Source: Magnaporthiopsis rhizophila
Lineage: Eukaryota > Ascomycota > Sordariomycetes > Magnaporthales > Magnaporthaceae
Assembly (NCBI GenBank): GCA_003049465.1
Contig: PYSS01000009.1
Location: 248,001-312,000 of the forward strand
Length of the DNA stretch: 64,000 nucleotides
Direction: 5' to 3'
Part shown: piece by piece, positions 32,534 through 43,119 of the stretch
Numbering within the stretch: the stretch's first letter is position 1
Layout: each line of letters opens with the position of its first letter
Made by a program: the position numbers and the translations under genes
The notes under the pieces: model-generated
Told to the model about the DNA's origin: nothing
The model's database searches: none
What the model saw: the letters and a program-made list of their open reading frames with translations, nothing else

Positions 32534-33844
32534 GGCGGGTGCTGCCGGCGGAGCAGCTGTTGAGGACAGTAGAAGCTTGTGGCGAAAGGTATTTTGCTGG
32601 GGCCGTGGGGTTTGGCGGAGGCCGTTGAGCACAACGGGCCGCGCCCCTTCGCCCAGCCCAGACGAGAGTCGGACGGAAGAGCCTATAAAGTGCCGGGAGC
32701 GTGTGTGAGGCGTCGCGTGGGCGCGGTAGGATCAAAGGCCAAACCGTTCGAGATTGCGCAGAGGAGGGGAGAGGGAGGGCACAAGAATGGATGAAAACGA
32801 GTAGAATATTATACAGCTGGCAATAAAGCTGCAATGGACGTCATGCCCGACTTTGTCGTGGCTGTGGAGGAGTTTGGTGTCTGGAGTCCCCACCAGTGCT
32901 TCCGCAACCAGGTCCAGGTGCAGCTACGGTGGGTCTTGCCGATGCAGGCCCCGTCGGGGTGGGCATAGTCAACTCCGCCGCTCGCGAAAACAAAGTGCTT
33001 GCAGCATTGAAACGGCCGCTGAATCTGAAATCGGAAAGTGCGAAATTATGGCGTGCACTCCATGTTAGTCCGAATTTTTGAGAGAGTGGGATTTGGCCCC
33101 CTTGAACATATCTCAATGTGCCCGGAGCTCGGAAGTGTCAGAACCTGGGACTGCGATGCTCAGGTCGCACAGCAGCATCCGGTGGAGGGATGTAAGCCGT
33201 GGCTGCAACCATCCAGAGCAAATGGCGTGAGCGATCGAGTGGCACCGGATTGGCGCCCGCTTAGAGTCGCTTTAAGACAAGTTGAGTCCGACCGCGTCAG
33301 GCAAGCATGTGATTGATCCATTGATTCATCACGCTCAGGCCAGCCGTCAGAGCTTTACGAAGCGTCAGCTCTGCCCGCCTCAAGAGCTAACCAACGATTT
33401 CTGGTCCTCTTCCGGCTGTCGCCTGCTCTCCGCAACCCAGCATGCTCAAACTGTTGAACCCACCGCCTGCAAGCCTCACTCACCTGGGCACGCTGAATGT
33501 CTCCTCAGACTTTGTGGGGTATAGCGACAGCCAGGGATGATGCTGTCCCGGCATGATGGAGCAGCAATTGCTTCCATGGTGGATTTTACCATATTTGTCC
33601 ATTTGAAAGCCTTCCGCAAAACTGATGGTTGCATGGGCGGTATACCCTGCTTAGTGCATGGACCCTCCCTGAGCCCCGCAGCCTCAATGGCTGACAAATT
33701 GTAGATGCCACCGTTCGCCGCCTCGTTGGCATTTCAACGGCGGCAGCGAGAACTCCATAGCCGGCGCGCCTGAATTTCGACCGCGGATCTTGGAAACCGG
33801 CATTGACCACCCTCACCCTGGCGCTCGCTCGATAGACGGCAAAA
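32534..33844. other. Divergent intergenic region
   Basis: Promoter space of the PGM-like gene (minus) and GPI8 (plus). An open minus-strand frame at 32841-33116 has no domain. No repeat or RNA gene recognised. Confidence 0.6.
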
Positions 33845-35155
33845 ATGAAGCTCTCCCGGGTTATGCAACTGCCAACGCTGCTGGCGGCGTCGCTCCTCGC
33901 GGCAGCACCTGGCCTCGTCGCGGCCGAGCACACAAGCAACTGGGCGGTCCTGGTCTGCACGTCGCGCTTCTGGTTCAACTACCGCCACCTCGCCAACGTG
34001 CTGTCCATCTACCGTACCGTCAAGCGCCTCGGCATCCCGGACTCGCAGATCATCCTGATGCTGCCCGACGACATGGCCTGCAACCCGCGCAACGCCTTCC
34101 CGGGAACCGTCTACTCCAACGCCGACCGCGCCGTCGATCTGTACGGTGACAACATCGAGGTCGACTACCGCGGCTATGAGGTCACCGTCGAGAACTTCAT
34201 CCGCCTCCTGACCGACCGCGTCGGCGACGAGATGCCCCGCAGCAAGCGCCTGCTGACCGACGATCGGAGCAACATCCTGGTCTACATGACTGGCCACGGC
34301 GGCAACGAGTTCCTCAAGTTCCAGGACGCCGAGGAGATTGGCGCCTTTGACCTGGCCGACGCCTTTGAGCAGATGTGGGAGAAGAAGAGGTATGGCCCGT
34401 CCCTTGCGCCTTCTTCCTTCCTCCCTCTCCCTACCATGCCACGACACCACTGACAGTGCCCGATCTCCAGGTACCACGAGATCCTCTTCATGATCGACAC
34501 CTGCCAGGCCAACACCATGTACTCGAAGCTCTACTCGCCCAACATCATCGCAACGGGCTCGTCAGAGCTGGACCAGTCGTCGTATTCCCACCACGCCGAC
34601 AACGACGTCGGCGTCGCCGTCATCGACCGCTACACGTACTACAACCTCGAGTTCCTCGAGGCCGAGGTCCGCGACATCAGCAGCAAGAAGACGATTGGCG
34701 ACCTGTTTGACAGCTACAACTTTGAAAAGATCCACTCTACCGCCGGCATGCGCTACGACCTGTTCCCAGGCGGCGCCGACGCCGCCCGCTCCCGCCTGCT
34801 AACCGACTTCTTCGGCAACGTCCAAAACGTCGAGATCGACGGGCCCCGCAACGCCACGGCGAGCGCCGGTGCCGGCGCCGCCGCGCAGCTGGAGGAGGAT
34901 CTGCTGGCACTGAGCAGGAAGATTGCCGGGCTGAAGAAGCGGGCAGACGCCGATGGTGCGGCCGCGGATAACGATGCCAAGGCCGCATCCGCCCCGCCTC
35001 GGAACCAGGCGGCCAAACTGGGGAATCAGTCTTCGCAAAAGAGGGTACAAGTTACCAAGTCGCTTACGGACGAAAATTGGTGGACCAAGAAGCTTTACGG
35101 GGCCACGGTGGTTGCCGGCTGCGCGTTGCTTTGGGGCGTTAGCTCTTTATTATAA
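33845..35155 (+). CDS. gpi8: GPI-anchor transamidase catalytic subunit
   Basis: Two exons, join(33845..34389,34471..35155), 409 residues. Catalytic C13-family cysteine protease of the GPI transamidase in the ER, which cleaves the C-terminal GPI signal and joins the protein to the lipid anchor. Signal peptide (1-27, ending VAAE). Catalytic His151 lies in YMTGHGG and Cys193 in MIDTCQANTMY; 'GSSELDQSSYSHHAD' matches the family. The lumenal part ends in an Ala/Lys-rich stretch with a short coiled region, then a single C-terminal TM segment (LYGATVVAGCALLWGVSSLL). Length equals yeast Gpi8. The splice joins KKR to YHEILFM, a strongly conserved stretch. This gene should be essential and supports the GPI-anchored protein encoded at 4846. 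Confidence 0.95.
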
Positions 35156-35323
35156 AAGTTCATCTCGGGCACGTATGTGGTCGTATATCGTGTTATAATA
35201 CCTCCTTCATTTATTATACCCATCAGGATACTTCCAAAGCCAGCAGTAGCGACAACGCTCCCGATAGCACGGTGGACGGTGCCCGGACTTGCTGGGCCGG
35301 TTGGTAAACATCGTCGAACGAAA

Positions 35324-35366
<43 letters not shown>

Positions 35367-35525
35367 NNNNNNNNNNNNNNNNNNNNNNNGAGAGAGAGAG
35401 AGAGAGAGAAAGCACGACCAGTGCTGGTGCGATCACATGCCAAAACAGCCTCCAAAGTGACTTGAGTCTGAGAGAACGCAAAGCTTCGACATCACCCCCT
35501 GCGTCCTGGCTGCTTCGTCGCTACA
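35156..35525. other. Intergenic with (GA)n gap
   Basis: Short spacer holding the GA microsatellite and a 23-base N run. No gene. Confidence 0.7.
35327..35410. repeat. (GA)n microsatellite with assembly gap
   Basis: GA dinucleotides on both sides of 23 N (35367-35389). The real repeat length is unknown. Confidence 0.9.
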
Positions 35526-36282
35526 ATGGCCTCCGCAGCACCAGCAGCCCAATTCGGGAAGCCAAAAATGTACTTCACTATCAACCAGCGCATCCACTAC
35601 GGCTACCGCAAATGGGGTTTCGTTATTTACCGCTGCACATACGACGACGACGCCCTATGGGGAGCCTTCATCACCATGCTCAAAAACAGCGCCGCCGCCC
35701 ACCTGCGGAAAGACGAGCAAGAAGACATACTGGGCCCCGACCTCCAGTGGACTGTCATCGAGGACCGCGCCACCCTAGACGGTGCTTTCCAAGGGAACTG
35801 TCCGCCAACACTTCCTCGAATGGGTCGCCGCACGCTCGGTTGAGCGCGACGGAGAGGGCATCGACGACCCCAACGTCCCGCAGCTCCCGCGCTTCCGCTA
35901 CTGCGTCTACGTCGATGCCGACTGCCTCAGCGCCATACGCGCCTGGTGGTGCAGCGTTCGGCCGGCGGGCTACAGGCTTATGGGCGAGGTGGTGCTCATC
36001 CAGGCCGCTCCCGAAACTCCGGATGGGCCGCTGGACTCCGAGGAGGAGGACGAGGAGGACGACGAGGAGGTCTACGATGCGGTCGAAGGCTGCACTGCTG
36101 ATAACGTAGGCTGGATGTACTACGCATCAGACGGTCTTCTTGAACTCTACGAGGAGCTGGCGTGGACAGGGAGCCACACGGAGACCTGGAGACTGGTGTA
36201 TGAGCGACCTGGACCCGACGGGCCCCGCGAGGAGAGAGGCGAAAACCTCGTGTCTGTAGACTTGTCGCAGCAGGTACGCTAG
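35526..36282 (+). pseudogene. Fungal family gene of unknown function, frameshifted
   Basis: Starts MASAAPAAQFGKPKMYFTI and continues with YRKWGFVIYRCTYDDDALWG, GPDLQWTVIEDRATLDGA; the frame then shifts. From about 35790 a second frame continues as KGTVRQHFLEWVAARSVE, PRFRYCVYVDADCLSAI and so on to TAG at 36282. Removing one T from the TTT at 35786-35788 would read LDGASKGTVRQHF, which fits a widespread fungal family (…FVIYR.TY.DD..W…DWTVIED…LDGASK…VR..F…W…RYRYC…VD). Function of that family is unknown. The rest is intact, about 250 residues with an acidic stretch (DSEEEDEEDDEEV). Either a sequencing indel in a homopolymer or a recent inactivation. Confidence 0.7.
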
Positions 36283-36544
36283 CGACCGGGCGATGTGGAG
36301 AAGAAGGGAAACAGAAATCTGGGAGTCGGGGTCGCTGAACAGATGGCCAATGTCATCTTCATCAAGAAATTATAATACATGTCGTCTAACTGGTCAACCG
36401 TTCATATCCTTCAGACACTCCATCCCTGCAACATCCACCCAAAGGCATCTTGACAACCTTGATGATGACTAAAGAATGGCTGGACAGTGGGAGCTGTTTG
36501 TTGCACAGAACAGAGAGACCGAGAGGGTATTCCCAGCTTGCCGC

Positions 36545-36547
<3 letters not shown>

Positions 36548-36575
<28 letters not shown>
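36548..36575. repeat. (AT)n microsatellite
   Basis: 28 bp of alternating A and T. Confidence 0.9.
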
Positions 36576-36578
<3 letters not shown>

Positions 36579-36829
36579 TGCAGGCAGGCCTACTTGCGAT
36601 GTCTTTTTGATCGAGGGCGCCGTGTAGCAGCCAGACCAACCTACGCTTCGCCGGGGGCTTCCACCATGGCATGGAGCATGACGAGCCAACATTACAAGGT
36701 TACGAGCTGATGATGACCCGGAATGACAATCTCCGCCGGGTCAGCATGCAAGCACCGAGGCTGGCGAAGTCACGATGCGAACACCGAGGTCGCCGGCCGG
36801 ATGCTGACGAGTTGCGCTTAAAAGACAGC

Positions 36830-36846
36830 TCCACCGCGCGAAGCAA

Positions 36847-36889
<43 letters not shown>

Positions 36890-36902
36890 NTCCACCGCGC
36901 GA

Positions 36903-36948
<46 letters not shown>
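36830..36948. repeat. Duplicated 17-bp flank with poly-A tracts and N
   Basis: TCCACCGCGCGAAGCAA occurs at 36830-36846 and again at 36891-36907; each copy is followed by more than 40 A. The first poly-A ends in one N (36890). This looks like two contig ends covering the same place and joined end to end, rather than a true duplication. Confidence 0.75.
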
Positions 36949-36951
<3 letters not shown>

Positions 36952-37162
36952 ATACTCTGTCCCGAAGAGACCCAACAGAGCAGTGGATGATGCCCTCCGA
37001 TTTACCTTGGCAGCGGGACCACGACATTTGACTGAGCCGCACAGCCCGAAGAGGAAGCCTAGGCGCCCTTAACTGTAAATACAGGAATCGAATCCATGAG
37101 GGTCGTTCACCCTCCAGCGCTGGCCGTTCTCGGCATGCTACACTGTACACTGTAATGACAAT

Positions 37163-37196
<34 letters not shown>

Positions 37197-37570
37197 GACC
37201 CCTCCCCCCTCCGTCCGTGGCAGGTGGAAACGTGCGTCGAATCAAGTACAGAAGGCGGGCACTTGCAAGTTGGAGGGAAAGCGTAGGGCGGGCGACGGCG
37301 ACAACGCCGTGGGTTCTAAATGGCGTGTGGGCTTAAAAAAAAAAAAAAAAGGAGGCGCGAATCTCCAGGCGCCAGAGTCCCGGTTGGTAGGAGCTGCCCG
37401 AAGATCATCGATCGCGAGTGCTAGAAAAGCCAATGGCTTGCGGCTAGAACGGCCAGGGGGGGGAACAACTTGTAATAATCTGACCGGCGCTGCCTCGGTG
37501 CACATGGAGGTGTTTTCACTTCAGCCTGCGGTCTTTGTTTGTGTGCTGCTGTTGCTCGTGGGCTGTCGAG

Positions 37571-38707
37571 ATGCGCGTCCACCTCGCTGCTGTGGTAGCT
37601 CTTGCTGCGGTCTGCCTGTTGGGCTCCTCCGAGAGCGTATTGCCCACCTTGTTCGAGGACGATGTGCCTGCCCCTGAGTGGTCCGTCTCCGAGCACAAGC
37701 TGCGGGATGCTGCCAGCACCACCGAGGCGGACCGACGTCGGGCGAGCCTCGGGAGTCAGCTCAAGAAGTATGACGAGGCCGATCTGAGCAGGGAGTGCGA
37801 GCGCTTTCCTGAAATGGGTGCACATGGGACAACCCCCTCGTCTCCAGCTGCGACTCGGGGTGGACCGGTATGGGCTACGGCGAGTCCGGCTGCGGCACAC
37901 GCGACTGGTCAGAAAGTACGCCAAAGCCCATCTGCTGCAGAACCAAAGTCGCGCCCCCAAGTCCTGTGTGTGTGGAGGAAAAAAACCAGAGTCCCTCTGG
38001 ACTTGCGAGTGACTGCAACGGCCGCTGCAACACAGGCGAGGACTTCCTGTTCGATTCTGGGACCGGTGGTTATCCTACAGATTCGGACGAGGAGCAGTGT
38101 GGGAGGGGGTACAAGGCGCTGGGCTGCACTTCCAACTCTTTCAAAACCATCACAAGCCGTTGTGAATGGACACCCTGGAGCACCTGGTAAGTCTCTCTTT
38201 TTCTTTCTCCCCCCTCCCCTTTTCTTCCTTTTTCCTTTTTCCTTTTTTACTTTTTTCTCTTTCCTCTTTCCTCTTTCCTCTTTCCTCTTTCCTCTTTCCT
38301 CTTTCCTCTTTCCTCTTTCCTCTTTCTTTTTCCTTTTCCCCTTTCCTTTTTCCTCTTTTTTTTATATTTTTTTTATTTCTATATTTTATGTTTCCTGTTT
38401 TGTTGGTAGGAGTCGGTACCCCTCTTGGAAAACGGCATGGAGAGCTCTAAAGGTGACGAACAAGGATCCTTTAACGGAATGGAAGCCTATTGGATGGACG
38501 GCCAGCGCACACTACCGCCTCCGTCAAGAAACATCACCCCGTGGACGAGGGCCAAGTTCGACGGTAACCAACCGAGCTCCGTTCCGTCTTCCAAGTCGTG
38601 ACCTCGACAACATGAAGGGGTGTATCTTCAACATGCAGTACGACTCCGCCACAGGCGAGAAGCTCGGGTCGCCCAACCCAAGGCCGGACAGTTGCATGCG
38701 GAGGTAG
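37571..38707 (+). pseudogene. Secreted Cys-rich protein (chitinase-associated type), frameshifted
   Basis: ATG at 37571 opens a signal peptide (MRVHLAAVVALAAVCLLGSS) and runs to RECERFPEM. At GGG 37816-37818 the coding frame changes: the other frame continues CTWDNPLVSSCDSGWTGMGY, CGTRDWSESTPKPICC, DCNGRCNTGEDFLF and CGRGYKALGC up to a GTAAGT donor at 38187. Adding one G would join them as EMGCTWDN. The Cys pattern (CTW...GW...GCG...ICC; DCNGRC..GE...C.RGYKA) resembles Cys-rich regions that accompany GH18 killer-toxin-type chitinases in fungi; no GH18 domain is present. Intron 38187-38409 is almost entirely pyrimidine microsatellite. The last exon from 38410 is uncertain: the frame ending at 38707 gives DLDNMKGCIFNMQYDSATGE. 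Role unknown. Confidence 0.5.
38256..38325 (+). repeat. (TTTCCTC)n heptamer microsatellite
   Basis: About ten tandem seven-base units inside a longer pyrimidine tract (38190-38400) that fills an intron of the Cys-rich gene. Confidence 0.85.
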
Positions 38708-38723
38708 ATAGATAGCCGCGACC

Positions 38724-38996
38724 ATGACTGGCAGTAGGGCCGGCGGTACCAAGCCCAACGCGCAGCAGCGGGACGAATACTACGACAGGCACGACAACGA
38801 CGACGGCGGGCGAGATGAGCGGTGGTACCCGGATGCGGACGGCAGCGGCAGGCGCGGAGCGCCTAGCCGGCGGTACGACGGGGATGACTACCGAAGGGAC
38901 GACTCGCGTCACGAGCGGAGGGGTTACCACGAATCGCGAGCCCGATCCCGGTCTCGTTCCGGGCCGCAGCGGCACCGCAGGGAAGGAGGCAAGTAG
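38724..38996 (+). CDS. Small disordered Arg/Asp-rich protein, split by in-frame TAG
   Basis: 90-residue frame MTGSRAGGTKPNAQQRDEYY... rich in Arg, Asp, Gly and Tyr with RSRSRSG near its end; no fold recognised. It begins 17 bp after the end of the preceding gene. After the TAG at 38994-38996 the same frame stays open to 39323 with similar hydrophilic text (KPHDEKWRFVRRPPG, RRRPEEGKRPRRVAGDE). CAG to TAG would account for the stop, so the original product may have been about 170 residues or more. The composition could also be chance in GC-rich DNA, so I hold this loosely. Confidence 0.35.
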   Translation: MTGSRAGGTKPNAQQRDEYYDRHDNDDGGRDERWYPDADGSGRRGAPSRRYDGDDYRRDDSRHERRGYHESRARSRSRSGPQRHRREGGK

Positions 38997-39582
38997 AAGC
39001 CGCACGACGAAAAGTGGCGGTTTGTACGGCGGCCGCCAGGCGCGGCGGCGTCGGAGGTGGCACCGGAGGGCCCAAAGGGCGGAGGGAGAAACGGTGGCGA
39101 TTCAGGTCGGCGTCGGCCAGAGGAAGGGAAGAGACCAAGGAGGGTTGCGGGGGACGAGAACCTCGGCCAAGACTCGGATGGCAGCAGGTCAGGTCGTATG
39201 GAAGACGCACGCGCGACGCGACGCTGCCTGACGCGCGGTCAGGTGATAAAAACGAACGAACATGATATTTTGCTCCCTGGAGCCATAGAGTTCCGCCCAG
39301 ACGCCGCAGGGACTGAATCCTAAAATAAAGAGGTTGGCCCATCTACGGATTCGATCCCGACACCTATGTGCCTCCAAGGGCTACATTACAGCCACGATCC
39401 TCGAGGTTTCATGTTTAGCCCGCTATTTCGGCCGCCGCTGGTGCATATCTGCCAGAAACTCCGTCTCTCCTCCCCAAGGAGCGGGGCCCCTGTCCTCGGT
39501 CCTGGCCTTGGCAATGGCTGTTAAGGCACATGAGCTTTTTTTTTTTTTTTTTGCTTTTCTCTCCACCAATGAAGCCGCGGGT
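38997..39582. other. Downstream open frame and intergenic
   Basis: Continuation of the frame above to about 39240, then spacer. A poly-T run (39537-39551) lies just beyond the 3' end of the HET gene. Confidence 0.5.
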
Positions 39583-42227
39583 TTAGACTATGATAATCAT
39601 CTTCTCCTCCCATGGCTCTACCTCGTGATCAAGCCAGTCATCATCAACCTTGTCGATAAAGTTACCGACTCGCTCGTACTTGCCGCCCTCGACCTCCCGC
39701 AGCACCAAGCCAGTATAGCACGTCTCCTCCGTCCGGTCCCTGTAATCGACCCTCCGGTTGCGCGCAAACGTCAGCAGCACAAACACCCTTCCGGGCAGCT
39801 TCTCTGCCGTCTGGTCCATCTTCGCCCGCCAACTGGAACGTTCAGACCCCAGCCCGGGGAGCGGAGCGCCGGATATGCTGAAAATTTCGCTCTTCAGCGG
39901 CGTCAGCGGCGATTCCTGCCTCATGAACATCAACATGATGTCATCCTTATCCACCTCCTTGAACGGCCCTTCGATCTCCATGAAACCCCCTGCCACCTCC
40001 CCGAAGGCAGTGTGCCCCGGGGCTGGCGTCGCCTCGCACCCGTGCACGGTCGCAAGGGGCTCGGCATCGGCCTTGACGTACCCGAGCTCAACGGGCCCGT
40101 CGACGCTCGCCCACGACCACGTCGGCACGCGGTTCCCGGCCGGCCGGGCCAGCCACTCGCGCGGCGGGACGCAGTACATGACGTCGTATAGGAGGGTGCT
40201 GCGCCAAAGGCCCGCGACGTACTCCACGCCGGTCCGGCGGCTCAGCTGCTCGGCGATCCCGCCGATGGCGGGAAGGCGGTCCGAGGGCAGGCTGAGCTCG
40301 CGCCGGGTGTAGTCGCGCAGCAGCGTGGTCCAGGCGTTACGCAGCCGGACCATCATGGCCAGGTCGGCCCCATACTTTGCCGACGGCCCGGGCGTCGATC
40401 GCAGCAACGTGTTCGTCAGCCTGCGCAAGCCGGGCCCCGTCTTGGGGTTCTCGAGGTAGAAGCCGCCATCGCTGAGGGTGGCATGGCGACAGCGCCAGGT
40501 CGGCCAGCGGCCGTAGGACAGGAACCGCGGCGAGATGACGAGCTCCTGCAGGCACCATGCGCGCCGCGAGGTCCAGTCTTCCCAGCGGCGCGTGACGTGC
40601 TCTTCATTGAGGATGTATAGGGTGCCCGTAGCGACGCGGGGCACGCCGGAGATGTCCTTGATGGTCTTGGCTTCCGCGGCCGCCTTCTCGTCTAGTATGT
40701 GGCAACGCAGGGGCAGCAGGTCGGCCCACAGCTTCGTCGTGGCGTCAGCTTTATCCTTGAGGAAGCCTCTACCCACCGCGGAGGCCGATCCGGCGCCAAT
40801 GGTAACGTGGGCGTTGCTATAGACCCTGGCCATATGGCCGACCTCGTGGGCCTTGTCGGTTTCGCTGTTTTGGATGATGCAGATCGAATCGATCCAGAGG
40901 TACTTGAGCCCCAGACTGCGGGTAACTGTGACAGCGTCCTTGAGCGTTTGGGGCAGGTCATCAAAGGAAAAGCCTGTCAGAAGAACGGGTAAAGTCTGGG
41001 TAGTACACAGGTATGTCTGCGCGCCGCCCCAGCAGTAGCTCAGCGCCGCATAGTTGCCCCTCTCCCCGGCAGACGCCTCATGTAGCCGGAGTGTTGGTTC
41101 CGAGACATCTATAACCCTAGTAGGGAGAACCGATGTCTCTTGCGCTCCACACGAGGGTCCGTGGTTCTGGACGCAGGCGTCGAGCCATGCCTTCGCTTGT
41201 GCCAGGCCGTCTTCGGATCCAGGGGAAGGGTTTGGGGCCCGGTGGCTGATGAGAGCCGCAGCCGGGTCACCTGTTTCTCGCCGTTAGCATTATTGACCTC
41301 AGTTGGATTTCAAGCGACGTCTTTCTCACCCTCGACGGCATATACATCCACCTTCAGTTCATCGGAGCTGAAAATTTCGTCGGCATCCTCCGGCTCGTGG
41401 TCGCTGATGTCCGACAGCCTGATCTCCAACGCATCAAAATCGGGAAGCGCAGAGCCTACTCTGCGGCAAAGCGGCTTGACGGTGAACCCGAAGCAGCCGT
41501 ACTGCAGCTTTTTGAGGAACTCCATGCAGCGCTTGATGAGCAACATCCTTTCTTTGTTGTGCTTCCTCGCCCTGGGATGCCACTGCATCTTCGGTTTGCG
41601 GCTGAAGTTGGGAGGACCGAAGAAATGGTCGAGCATTAAGGTGCAGAAGGTGCATCCCTTTTGCGTAGCCTCGATCAGACGGGATACTCGGACTGACCAT
41701 GGGAAGCTGATGGTTTCTAGCTTGGATTTGTGTCGCACGACCGCCCCGAGCTCCGAGAGACATTGCGCTACTGGTGCGCAAGACCGGCATTCGGACTGTC
41801 CATTGGTGACAATCTCTTTGGCATCGCTCTCCGCGGGGGCCAAGTCCGGGGCCGTTGCATCGTCCCGGTTGGTCGTCTCGAAATCTGCTTTTAAACACTT
41901 TCGCTTCTTCGCGAGTTGAAAAGAATGGCCCGGGTGAATGAGGGAGGCCTCGGAAATGCAGCGAGAGCAATAGTAGAAGTTCGGGCAGTCCTGGCACTTG
42001 TGTCGAGTGCCTGTTATGGACTCGTCGCAGCCATCGCATACAGCATTTCTCTCATCAGCGTTACTGGTATTTGACGGAGCGGCCTCTTCGTCACTTGATC
42101 CCACCAGCGACTGAGGTGACGCCGTCTCCTGACTGCTAGGCTGACCACTGGGCTCCTGTAACCCCTCCGTACTATTGGGCGGGAGCGACGCGGCTTGTGC
42201 GGGGACAGGAACAGTTGGGTCATTCAT
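39583..42227 (-). CDS. HET-domain protein with N-terminal ZZ zinc finger
   Basis: Two exons, complement(join(39583..41270,41330..42227)), 861 residues. HET proteins trigger heterokaryon incompatibility or regulated cell death in filamentous ascomycetes. Residues about 62-105 form a ZZ-type zinc finger (VCDGCDESITGTRHKCQDC, FYYCSRC, HPGHSF). The middle has a Cys-containing segment (GCTFCTLMLDHFF) usual before HET domains. The splice (GTGAGA donor, ACAG acceptor) joins AVEG to DPAAALI. The HET domain starts near NYAALSYCWGG (about 372) with LKYLWIDSICIIQ, ARVYSNAHVTIGA and RRAWCLQE; all three signature blocks are present. The C-terminal 300 residues carry PTWSWASVDG, also typical. No NACHT or WD repeat follows. 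A poly-T run lies just past the stop. Confidence 0.92.
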
Positions 42228-43119
42228 GATAGGAGATGTATGTCCGATTGCTAAGATCCTCGGCAGTCGACGCAGAGGCGTAAGGCTGCGTTACTTTTGG
42301 GGATGAAGGTGATGGGAGCCGCAGAACTCGCCGAAAATGCTCTGCATAAGGGCTTCCGCCAGGCACTCCTGGAGGGCTTTGGATTTCGCGGGGGATATGA
42401 GGCTGGACTTCCTGCCACCTTGCCCAAAAAAAGACGGCAGCTTCCTCCAGAGATATTTATGGGTCCGCCACCTAATTGAGCCAGTAAAACTTCTGTCTCA
42501 GGGGCTGAGAACTGCCATGTTTTCCTGCAGGGTGCTTGTGTTCCTGACCCTATCATATATAGGAAGGCATGCCAGGGAGGGCCTCGGGGCCCCGTCCCCT
42601 TACCTTCTCGAAGCCTAGAAGGCCTGGGCGCTGTAGGTCCAAGGCGGCACTGCCATGATTGTATTGCGCAGCGTAATTTATCGGTTGATCTGCCTGCCAG
42701 GTCCCCTACGAATGGAATGAAAATACCAAAAGGGCTGTGCATTTTGGTTTGATTTTGATAGTGTGCAGGGTGGCGGTAGAGATACGTCCGCCGGACGGTA
42801 AGGCGGGAGCATATAGGAACAAAAGCGTCCGTTTCCGAACGCCTGGGATCCCAGGTGGGTGGCCACTGGGGAATCCGGAGTACTGTATGCGTTTTGTTTT
42901 TATAGTTTTCCTTTTCTCCCCAAGTTAAAACGCAGGCAAGAGTTGGCTGAGCGCTCCTTCGATCTTTGGCCACACTTTAAGCGTATGGCCAACCCTCCCA
43001 CTCCTCCTCATCCCTTCGAGTGCGGCTAAGATGCCGGCCGCGAGGATAGGCATAAGTCAAAATTTATCCTGGACAACAATCTCTAGTTAGCCGAGGATGA
43101 CAGTCGGCGGATCGGCACC
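42228..43119. other. Intergenic
   Basis: Promoter side of the HET gene. A 240-codon minus-strand ORF (42251-42973) is open but has no domain and a composition unlike a protein; not called. Confidence 0.55.

Larger units (their letters stand above)
36283..37570. other. Repeat-rich intergenic region
   Basis: No gene supported. Holds an (AT)n run, two long poly-A tracts around a single N, and further poly-A runs at 37164-37195 and 37336-37350. Long open frames across the poly-A tracts are artefacts of AAA/TTT codons. Confidence 0.7.

Noticed and set aside
36671..37072. ORFs with long Lys or Phe runs over poly-A tracts
   Set aside because: Artefacts of homopolymers and N; no protein signal on either side.
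42251..42973. 240-codon minus-strand ORF upstream of the HET gene
   Set aside because: No domain, odd composition, and located in promoter DNA with no splice or start support.
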